NCBI GenBank assembly: GCA_902477615.1
Contig: CABSHY010000006.1
Span: 1 to 20,718 of the forward strand
Direction of reading: 5' to 3'
Length of the DNA: 20,718 nucleotides
Source of the DNA: an uncultured Sutterella sp.
GTDB taxonomy: Bacteria > Pseudomonadota > Gammaproteobacteria > Burkholderiales > Burkholderiaceae_F
Every line of letters begins with the position of its first letter. The stretch's first letter is position 1. The notes below the pieces were generated by a model. That model did no database searches. It saw nothing but the letters and a program-made list of their open reading frames with translations, and was not told where the DNA came from. Position numbers and translations under genes: made by a program. Shown here in pieces: positions 15,520 to 20,718 of this stretch.

Positions 15520-16485
15520 TCAGTCGAGAACCACAAAACGATAGTTTTGAGAACCGACCTGATTTCGTTGAGCAATCTCCGTTAGCATCGTGGAGTGACG
15601 ATCTTCCCATTGTTGGCGAATCGTGGCGTTGGGGGCTGCACCAAACGTGATGTCAATGGCCGCTTGATCGACTGCGACAGGATCCAAACTGGCAAGGATG
15701 CCCACATCACCCAAGTTTTTTGTCTCCGGACAGTCGTCACTGGGTTCGAAAGCGTCAATAACATTAATGAATGCCCATCTGCCTTGTTTGGCGTGCATCG
15801 CTGCCTTTACGGCATCACTCATGGCTTCGCACGTCGTTCGATCGTCTCTTGCGGAGAAATAAGACATTTCAGCCCCAGCGCTATGGATGAGGCATTTCCC
15901 TTCAAGCGTGCCCATGCAAATGGAGAGGTTTTTGAGCGTGCCGCCATAAAAATCCAAAAAGTGAGCTTTAAAGCGCGTAATCGAAATTAACGTATCGTAG
16001 TTGGCGAAGTGACTGCCGGTTCTTGCAAATTTCAAGTGAAAACCATTGGGAACAGGAATATCCATTGAACCTTCAGAGTCCAAAATATCAATGGGAGCTA
16101 TGCTGTCGTCAAACCCATTTCCTCGGGCGACCGCAAGGTGCTTTTGAGTCGTATCACGAGGGGAGAAACAATTGCTGTCAATCAATGTACCTTTCGTATG
16201 AGTGGCCAGAGCTTTTACCAATTGCGGGTCGAGATGGGGGCCGTTCGGCGTTTCGAAAGTCATTTTGATGCCGACTTTGCCACGGAGATTTTGATTTAAA
16301 GCATCATAGGCTCGGAGGAGGTCTTGTCCGGAAACACCCTTGATGAAGTAGACAATGGGAGCAGAGCGGTCATCAACGCGGTGCGTTAAGACAGATGGTA
16401 AGGAGGTAGCGGCTTGCGAAAGGGACGGCAGGCCACTGGTCGTTGCCAATGCTAAAGAAGACTTTAAAAATGAACGTCTTTTCAT
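15520..16485 (-). CDS. Tat-exported DUF362 domain protein
   Basis: The protein of about 321 residues belongs to DUF362, whose biochemical role is not established. Family signs are GGTLKNLSICMGTLEGK (about 180-196) followed by a histidine, and the C-terminal SLDPVAVDQAAIDI. The N-terminus KRRSFLKSSLALA fits a twin-arginine signal, with likely cleavage after LSQA near residue 25, so the folded protein should be exported to the periplasm. Many DUF362 proteins carry a CxxCxxC ferredoxin cluster; none is present here. Five cysteines lie scattered in the mature part (near 105, 189, 197, 218 and 251). The ATG has AGGAG 5 bases upstream. The gene is monocistronic, between the metK terminator and its own terminator, with a repeat-bearing promoter region. 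Confidence 0.85.
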   Translation of the reverse strand: MKRRSFLKSSLALATTSGLPSLSQAATSLPSVLTHRVDDRSAPIVYFIKGVSGQDLLRAYDALNQNLRGKVGIKMTFETPNGPHLDPQLVKALATHTKGTLIDSNCFSPRDTTQKHLAVARGNGFDDSIAPIDILDSEGSMDIPVPNGFHLKFARTGSHFANYDTLISITRFKAHFLDFYGGTLKNLSICMGTLEGKCLIHSAGAEMSYFSARDDRTTCEAMSDAVKAAMHAKQGRWAFINVIDAFEPSDDCPETKNLGDVGILASLDPVAVDQAAIDITFGAAPNATIRQQWEDRHSTMLTEIAQRNQVGSQNYRFVVLD

Positions 16486-16515
16486 GATGACTCCTGAAAA
16501 CTTTGTTTTGAATTC

Positions 16516-16521
16516 AGTATA
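16516..16521 (-). promoter_or_regulatory. Likely -10 element of the DUF362 gene
   Basis: TATACT (5/6 match) lies on the minus strand 31 bases before the DUF362 ATG in very AT-rich DNA. The -35 position (about 16539-16544 with a 17-base spacer) has no good hexamer and is covered by the TTTGAT repeats, which would suit a promoter that needs an activator. Confidence 0.4.
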
Positions 16522-16534
16522 TAAAAGGCGCTAT

Positions 16535-16561
16535 TTTGATAATTGTTTGATTAATTTTGAT
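16535..16561 (+). repeat. Three phased TTTGAT direct repeats (candidate operator)
   Basis: TTTGAT begins at 16535, 16546 and 16556, spacings of 11 and 10 bases, about one helical turn. On the gene's strand they read ATCAAA. They sit over the -35 position of the likely DUF362 promoter. The half-site resembles FNR's TTGAT/ATCAA, but the arrangement is direct rather than palindromic. Confidence 0.5.
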
Positions 16562-16617
16562 TTTTGCCTAAAACTGTCAATGAAATTCCTTACAAGTAGG
16601 TAAATATTCGTTGGACG

Positions 16618-16667
16618 AAAAAAAGAGCTGATTTGTCGAAAAACTTCGACTTCATCAACTCTTTTTT
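16618..16667 (-). terminator. Rho-independent terminator of metK
   Basis: On the minus strand AAAAAAGAGTTGAT (16667-16654) pairs with ATCAGCTCTTTTTT (16632-16619) with one G-U pair, capped by an inner GTCGAA/TTCGAC hairpin and followed by a T-run. It lies about 37 bases after the metK stop. The gap 16486-16703 otherwise holds only the DUF362 promoter region. Confidence 0.85.
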
Positions 16668-16703
16668 AACTTTGAGCCCTTTTATCGCGCTCTCTGTTTT
16701 AGA

Positions 16704-17879
16704 TTAGAACGCATCGGCACGCAAGGCTTCAGCCTTATCGGTCTTTTCCCACGTAAATTGCGGTTCTTCGCGGCCGAAGTGACCATAAGCGGCCGTCTTT
16801 GTGTAGATCGGGCGCAAAAGGTCAAGCATCTTAACGATGCCGCGCGGGCGCAAGTCAAAGTGACGGCGAACCAATTGGGCAATCTTTTCATCATCAATGA
16901 CACCCGTACCGTAGGTGTAAACCGTGATGTTGATCGGTTCTGCCACGCCAATAGCGTAAGAGACTTGAACCTGGCAACGAGAGGCAAGGCCGGCGGCCAC
17001 AATGTTCTTGGCAACGTAGCGGCAAGCGTAGGCAGCAGAGCGGTCCACCTTGGACGGATCCTTACCGGAGAAAGCGCCACCACCGTGCGGGCAAGCACCA
17101 CCGTACGTGTCAACAATAATCTTACGACCCGTTAAGCCGCAGTCACCTTGCGGGCCACCGACAACAAATCGACCCGTCGGATTGATCAAGAAACGCGTGT
17201 TCTTTAATAATTCGGGCGGCAACACCGGCTTAATGATGTGTTCGATAACGGCTTCATTAAATTCCGGCTTCATCTTGTCGCCATCGCTCATGCAGGGATC
17301 ATGTTGCGTGGACAAAACAACCGTATCAATACCCGTCACAATGCCATTTTCGTAGCGCAACGTCACTTGGCTCTTAGCGTCAGGGCGCAAAAAGTCTAAC
17401 GTGCCATTACGACGAACGATGGATTGTTGTTGAACCAAGCGGTGGGAGTAATAAATGGCAGCCGGCATTAAGGTCGGCGTTTCATTACAAGCAAAACCGA
17501 ACATCAAGCCTTGGTCACCGGCACCTTGTTCGAGGTAGTCGTCGCTTGCACGGTCGACACCTTGAGCGATGTCGTTGGACTGCTTATCGTAAGCAACTAA
17601 AACAGAGCAGCCCTTGTAGTCAATACCGAATTCGGTATTGTCGTAACCGATGCGCTTGATGGTTTGACGGGCGACATCGATGTAGTCCACATTGGCTTGC
17701 GTGGTGATTTCACCGGCCAAAACAACGAGACCGGTGTTGCAGAGCGTTTCGGCAGCCACACGGCTGTACGGGTCTTGCTCTAAGATGGCATCCAAAATGG
17801 CATCAGAAATTTGGTCCGCGACTTTGTCGGGATGGCCTTCGGAGACGGATTCCGAAGTAAAGAGGTAGTTGGAGTTCAT
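16704..17879 (-). CDS. metK: S-adenosylmethionine synthetase
   Basis: MetK joins methionine and ATP to make SAM, the methyl donor for RsmI and other methyltransferases and a polyamine precursor. The 391-residue protein has normal family length and motifs: SVSEGHPDKVADQISDAILD near the N-terminus with the active-site histidine, GAGDQGLMFGFACNET, the flexible-loop region, DTYGGACPHGGGAFSGKDPSKVDRSAAY, and a late DLRPRGIVKMLDL. ATG 17879 is supported by AAGGA about 10 bases upstream. The gene is monocistronic, ending in a strong terminator. Its leader of about 125 bases contains a strong stem-loop. It diverges from the acyltransferase-dapF operon, an arrangement common in Burkholderiales. Confidence 0.97.
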   Translation of the reverse strand: MNSNYLFTSESVSEGHPDKVADQISDAILDAILEQDPYSRVAAETLCNTGLVVLAGEITTQANVDYIDVARQTIKRIGYDNTEFGIDYKGCSVLVAYDKQSNDIAQGVDRASDDYLEQGAGDQGLMFGFACNETPTLMPAAIYYSHRLVQQQSIVRRNGTLDFLRPDAKSQVTLRYENGIVTGIDTVVLSTQHDPCMSDGDKMKPEFNEAVIEHIIKPVLPPELLKNTRFLINPTGRFVVGGPQGDCGLTGRKIIVDTYGGACPHGGGAFSGKDPSKVDRSAAYACRYVAKNIVAAGLASRCQVQVSYAIGVAEPINITVYTYGTGVIDDEKIAQLVRRHFDLRPRGIVKMLDLLRPIYTKTAAYGHFGREEPQFTWEKTDKAEALRADAF

Positions 17880-17909
17880 GGTGCTACATTCCTTTTGTTT
17901 TCATATTGG

Positions 17910-17965
17910 GCGGAACGAGCGTCCACCGCGGCAATAACGGAATGCGGCTGACGCTTTAGCGGAAT
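17910..17965 (-). promoter_or_regulatory. Structured 5' leader of metK (candidate regulatory RNA)
   Basis: On the minus strand AGCGTC (17955-17950) pairs with GACGCT (17923-17918) and CCGC (17947-17944) with GCGG (17929-17926), with a 2x2 internal loop and a 14-base apical loop. TTCCG occurs three times (before, inside and after the hairpin), each partly complementary to the AAGGAA ribosome site. The loop's TATTG could pair with CAATA just downstream. It matches no SAM riboswitch class I recognise. Confidence 0.45.
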
Positions 17966-18010
17966 TTGTAACACGCCCCGCAAGTTGTCCTTAACTCGGC
18001 GTGGATTGAA

Positions 18011-18038
18011 ATGGTACTCCAATTGCACCAAAAATCAA
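18011..18038 (-). promoter_or_regulatory. Likely metK promoter
   Basis: On the minus strand TTGATT (18038-18033) and TACCAT (18016-18011) are 16 bases apart; each matches 4 of 6 consensus bases. A start near 18004 would give a leader of about 125 bases that includes the whole stem-loop. The divergent acyltransferase promoter in 17880-18106 could not be identified. Confidence 0.35.
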
Positions 18039-18106
18039 GAAGATGCAATATTCTTTTTCAATTGAAAAATCGTCAGTTTGAAACAAAATTTGGCAAAATT
18101 CGTTCC

Positions 18107-18940
18107 ATGGAACGGTTAATCAAATTAATTTCTAAATTACCCCTTGGGTTTGTCAGAGGTGTCGGTCGCTTTATCAGCGTGCTGATCTATCGTTGTTCTG
18201 AATCCTATCGTCATCAAATTCGTGAAAATTTGATGCGTGCGGGCGTGTATACACCGGAGTTGGCATTATCGGTTGCCAAAGAGCAAGGTGCTCAAGGTGT
18301 GGAAGCCCCTTGGGTTTGGGGCAGAGATCGAGAAGATATCTTAGATATGACGTACTGCGACGAAGAATCCAAGCGCATTGTTCAAGAAACTTTTGCGATG
18401 GGTAAACCCATTGTCTTTTTAACGCCTCATATCGGTTGTTATGAGGTGGCACCTATCTATATCGCTCATCATTGGTTGGGTGCGCTCAATAAAAACATGG
18501 CTATCCTTTATCGTGTCCCGAAAAAGTCTTACTTACGAAGTATTGTGGGACAAGGTCGAGCGATTCCCAATATTTTGCCTTCTTCTGCTGACTTAAAAGG
18601 CGTTCGCCAGATTCTCAAGACAATGAAGGCGGGCGGTCTTGCCGGTATTTTGCCCGATCAGGTGCCTTCCGAAGGCGAAGCTTACACCATGACGTTTCCT
18701 ATTCGCTTAGCACGTCAGTTTGATGCCAATGTTTTGATGTGCCGTGTTCAACGCGAAGAAAATGGCTGGAGCGTGCATATGCGTCGTTGGGATTACACCT
18801 TTACGGGTGACGATTCCCTGGATTGTGCCGCCATGAACCGCTTGATTGAAGAAACGATTTTAGAGTGCCCAGAACAGTACCTTTGGTCTTACAATCGCTA
18901 TAAGTGTCCCAAAGGGGCTACGCCACCTCCCAAAAATTAA
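18107..18940 (+). CDS. LpxL/HtrB-like acyltransferase with internal deletion
   Basis: The 277-residue protein belongs to the LpxL/LpxM lysophospholipid acyltransferase family, which adds secondary acyl chains to lipid A at the inner membrane. ATG 18107 (MERLIKLISKLPLGF) is preferred because the family begins with such a hydrophobic, basic helix; an upstream in-frame ATG at 18011 would add 32 residues with no family likeness and falls in the metK promoter region. The catalytic HX4E motif is His108 to Glu113. The block LPDQVPSEGE (182-191) runs directly into AYTMTFP, whereas relatives I recall have about ten residues including FFG in between. Activity may therefore be altered. No ribosome site is clear. 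The stop TAA abuts the next ATG with no gap. Confidence 0.87.
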   Translation: MERLIKLISKLPLGFVRGVGRFISVLIYRCSESYRHQIRENLMRAGVYTPELALSVAKEQGAQGVEAPWVWGRDREDILDMTYCDEESKRIVQETFAMGKPIVFLTPHIGCYEVAPIYIAHHWLGALNKNMAILYRVPKKSYLRSIVGQGRAIPNILPSSADLKGVRQILKTMKAGGLAGILPDQVPSEGEAYTMTFPIRLARQFDANVLMCRVQREENGWSVHMRRWDYTFTGDDSLDCAAMNRLIEETILECPEQYLWSYNRYKCPKGATPPPKN

Positions 18941-19834
18941 ATGAAAAGTCTTCTGAATTTTGTCTCTCATATCTGGCTTGCTGTTGTGAATTCAATGGTG
19001 AGTTGGAGCCCGAAGAGTCGAGCTAGAGCGGCTCGGCTGTTAGCGACTGTCTTCTGGATTGCTGTACCTAAGCGCCGCCACGTAACGTTGACGAATTTGC
19101 GTCTATGCTTTCCCGATTGGAGCGAAGAAAAGCGACAAGAAGTGGCTAAAGAGTGTTTTTATTGTTTGTCTCGCGCGGCGTTGGATCACTCTGTGTTGTG
19201 GAAAGGAAGCCGCGAAGATGTTGAGCGTATGGTGCGATTTGATCCCGAAGAGCTCAAGAGCATTACGAGTGAGGATAATCGTCCGCTCATTCTCATCGCT
19301 CCGCACTTTGCTGGCCTTGATGCCACCGGTATCGGTTTAAATCTTCACGTTAGGGGCGTCTCGCTTTATCAAAAGCAGTCCAACCCCGTTTGGGATGAAG
19401 CTGCATTGGCAGGACGTATGCGTTTTAACGAACCGGTATTAATTGCTAAGAGCAATCAAAGCGATTTGCGTCCTGTTATTCGAGCTATGCGAGATGGGCT
19501 TCCCTTTTACTATTTGCCCGACATGGATCACGGCAGAAGAAATTCGATCTTTGTTCCTTTCTTTGGCGTGCCGGCGGCAACGCTTCCAATGGCTTCGCGC
19601 TTAGCAAAGATGACGAAAGCTAAGGTTTTAATGTGTATTCCGGAAATGGTTGAGGACGGCTATCAAATTCACATTACGAAGTGTTGGGACAACTTCCCGA
19701 CGGATGATTTTGAAGCCGACACGTTGCGTGTAACACAAGAGTTGGAGAGCTGGATTTTGAAATTCCCCGCTCAATACATGTGGACTCATCGACGTTTTAA
19801 GACTCGTCCTGAAGGTGAAAAGTCTGTGTACTAA
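18941..19834 (+). CDS. lpxL: Lipid A acyltransferase (LpxL family)
   Basis: This 297-residue protein is a complete LpxL-type acyltransferase expected to transfer an acyl chain from acyl-ACP to a lipid A precursor on the cytoplasmic face of the inner membrane. It has an N-terminal hydrophobic helix, RRHVTLTNLRLCFPDW (46-60), the catalytic HX4D motif His122 to Asp127 (APHFAGLD), and YYLPDMDHGRRNSIFVPFFGVPAAT with the FFG block intact, ending in MWTHRRFKTRP. It follows the first acyltransferase with a TAAATG junction and no own ribosome site, implying translational coupling. dapF starts 1 base after its stop. Which acyl position each of the pair modifies cannot be told from sequence. Confidence 0.9.
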   Translation: MKSLLNFVSHIWLAVVNSMVSWSPKSRARAARLLATVFWIAVPKRRHVTLTNLRLCFPDWSEEKRQEVAKECFYCLSRAALDHSVLWKGSREDVERMVRFDPEELKSITSEDNRPLILIAPHFAGLDATGIGLNLHVRGVSLYQKQSNPVWDEAALAGRMRFNEPVLIAKSNQSDLRPVIRAMRDGLPFYYLPDMDHGRRNSIFVPFFGVPAATLPMASRLAKMTKAKVLMCIPEMVEDGYQIHITKCWDNFPTDDFEADTLRVTQELESWILKFPAQYMWTHRRFKTRPEGEKSVY

Positions 19835-19835
19835 A

Positions 19836-20678
19836 ATGCGCCTGAAATTTACCAAAATGCAAGGTGCCGGCAATGACTTTGTGGTTATTGACGGCATTTC
19901 TCAAGATTTTGACCCTAATCCTGAAACGATTCGCCGTTTGTCCGATCGCCATTTCGGTATCGGTGCCGATCAAGTTTTGTTAGTTGAAAAGACGCATTTG
20001 GCAGATGTTGATTTTCGTTATCGCATTTTTAATGCCGATGGGGGCGAAGTTGAGCAGTGTGGTAATGGAGCGCGCTGCTTTGCTCGTTTTGTTGTTGATA
20101 AAGGCTTGACGAACAAAACGCGAATTCGTGTCGAAACGAAAAAGCGCGTTATTGAACCTGAAATTCTCGAAGATGGTCGAGTAAGGGTTATGATGGGCGC
20201 ACCCTCACTAAACCCTGAAGACTTACCTTTCAATACTGACCAACTCCTATGCACGAAAAAGGGCAATTTGTCCGTATGGCAATACGAGAATATCGCCTTT
20301 GGTGCTCTTTCAATGGGCAATCCCAGTGCGGTGATTTTTGTTGAAAATGTTGATCAAACGGATGTTGAAGGAATAGGCAGAAAAATCTGTTTTGCCCCGT
20401 GTTTCCCTCAACAAACCAATGTCGTATTTTTGGAAGTCAATGACGCTCATCGAGCGAAGGTTCGTGTTTTTGAAAGAGGCGCAGGGGAAACCTTAGCTTG
20501 TGGTTCGGGCACTTGCAGTGGCGTTGTTGCTTCCATGTTGGCCGGACAAACTAACACTTTCGTAGACGTTCAAGCGCGAGGCGGAACGTTACAAATTCAA
20601 TGGTCGGGGGATTTAGCAGCCCCGGTGTATTTAGTCGGAGATGCCGTAAGCGTCTTTGACGGAGAAATTCTTCTTTAA
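19836..20678 (+). CDS. dapF: Diaminopimelate epimerase
   Basis: DapF converts LL- to meso-diaminopimelate, needed for lysine and for peptidoglycan cross-links. The 280-residue protein begins MRLKFTKMQGAGNDF, the standard family N-terminus, which fixes ATG 19836; an in-frame GTG at 19815 inside the acyltransferase gene is rejected. The two catalytic cysteines are Cys75 in NADGGEVEQCGNGAR and Cys222 in GAGETLACGSGTCS. The segment SMGNPSAVIFV is also typical. It lies 1 base after the acyltransferase stop, third gene of the plus-strand operon. Linking an outer-membrane lipid gene pair to dapF is common in Burkholderiales. Confidence 0.97.
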   Translation: MRLKFTKMQGAGNDFVVIDGISQDFDPNPETIRRLSDRHFGIGADQVLLVEKTHLADVDFRYRIFNADGGEVEQCGNGARCFARFVVDKGLTNKTRIRVETKKRVIEPEILEDGRVRVMMGAPSLNPEDLPFNTDQLLCTKKGNLSVWQYENIAFGALSMGNPSAVIFVENVDQTDVEGIGRKICFAPCFPQQTNVVFLEVNDAHRAKVRVFERGAGETLACGSGTCSGVVASMLAGQTNTFVDVQARGGTLQIQWSGDLAAPVYLVGDAVSVFDGEILL

Positions 20679-20689
20679 AGAGAATAGAA

Positions 20690-20718
20690 ATGACGGATTT
20701 AGTACTTAAAAAAGGCAA
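20690..20718 (+). CDS. Start of a downstream gene (partial, unidentified)
   Basis: An ATG 11 bases after the dapF stop opens a frame (MTDLVLKKG) that runs off the window, with an AGAG-like ribosome site before it. In many proteobacteria dapF is followed by a DUF484 gene and xerC, so DUF484 is a guess from context only; nine residues cannot identify it. Confidence 0.4.

Noticed and set aside
17880..18010. A known SAM riboswitch upstream of metK
   Set aside because: No core of the SAM-I, SAM-II or SAM/SAH classes as I know them could be matched, so only a structured leader is reported.
18011..18106. N-terminal extension of the first acyltransferase from ATG 18011
   Set aside because: The 32 residues do not look like the family and the DNA is AT-rich, overlapping the metK promoter; ATG 18107 gives the expected membrane-helix start.
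1..20718. A multi-gene defence system, prophage, toxin-antitoxin pair or CRISPR array
   Set aside because: All sizeable frames are accounted for by housekeeping, transport or DUF362 genes; no phage, nuclease or antitoxin-like proteins and no spaced repeat arrays were found.

Overview
The window reads as a compact chromosomal segment of a betaproteobacterium. The best guess is Burkholderiales, family Sutterellaceae (Parasutterella/Sutterella/Turicimonas type). This rests on the metK, two lipid A-type acyltransferases, dapF block, an S-adenosylhomocysteine (SAH) riboswitch in front of ahcY, a long TrpRS, a Tat-dependent DUF362 protein and moderate GC. The assignment is inference from gene content; no database was searched. 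Almost all of the DNA is coding. No mobile element, CRISPR array, tRNA or rRNA gene was seen, and no gene-free stretch exceeds about 230 bases.

Layout. Positions 3-1847 (minus) hold a long-chain acyl-CoA ligase. Positions 1975-5120 (minus) hold an LpoA/LppC-type periplasmic protein followed by the ABC-F ATPase Uup, closed by a strong terminator. rsmI (5122-6030, plus) starts head-to-head with the LpoA-like gene and ends tail-to-tail on ttcA. Positions 6027-10522 (minus) form a tight operon, slt - cca - folB - ttcA, with 2-nt gaps or short overlaps. Divergent from slt is a 5-formyltetrahydrofolate cyclo-ligase (10546-11076, plus), whose 3' end overlaps a convergent MATE transporter gene. Positions 11063-17879 (minus) read metK, DUF362, trpS, ahcY, MATE, with clear terminators after metK, DUF362 and ahcY. 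Positions 18107-20678 (plus) hold two adjacent acyltransferase genes and dapF with essentially no spacing, then the first codons of another gene.

How the genes fit together. metK makes S-adenosylmethionine (SAM), and ahcY removes SAH, the product of SAM-dependent methylation. RsmI is such a methyltransferase, and the folate cyclo-ligase feeds the one-carbon pool. ahcY carries an SAH riboswitch, and the metK leader can fold into a separate stem-loop that matches no SAM riboswitch I know. slt, the LpoA-like protein and dapF serve the cell wall; the acyltransferases serve the outer membrane. cca, ttcA, rsmI and trpS serve translation.

Points most worth a second look: an apparent in-frame loss of about ten residues, including the FFG block, in the first acyltransferase; a proposed translational switch for the SAH riboswitch; the metK leader; three helically phased TTTGAT repeats over the DUF362 promoter; the Tat-exported DUF362 protein without a ferredoxin cluster; a TtcA with altered residues around its third iron-sulfur cysteine; and a TrpRS with a DUF1508-like tail. 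I found no undescribed multi-gene system here; most of the window is housekeeping.
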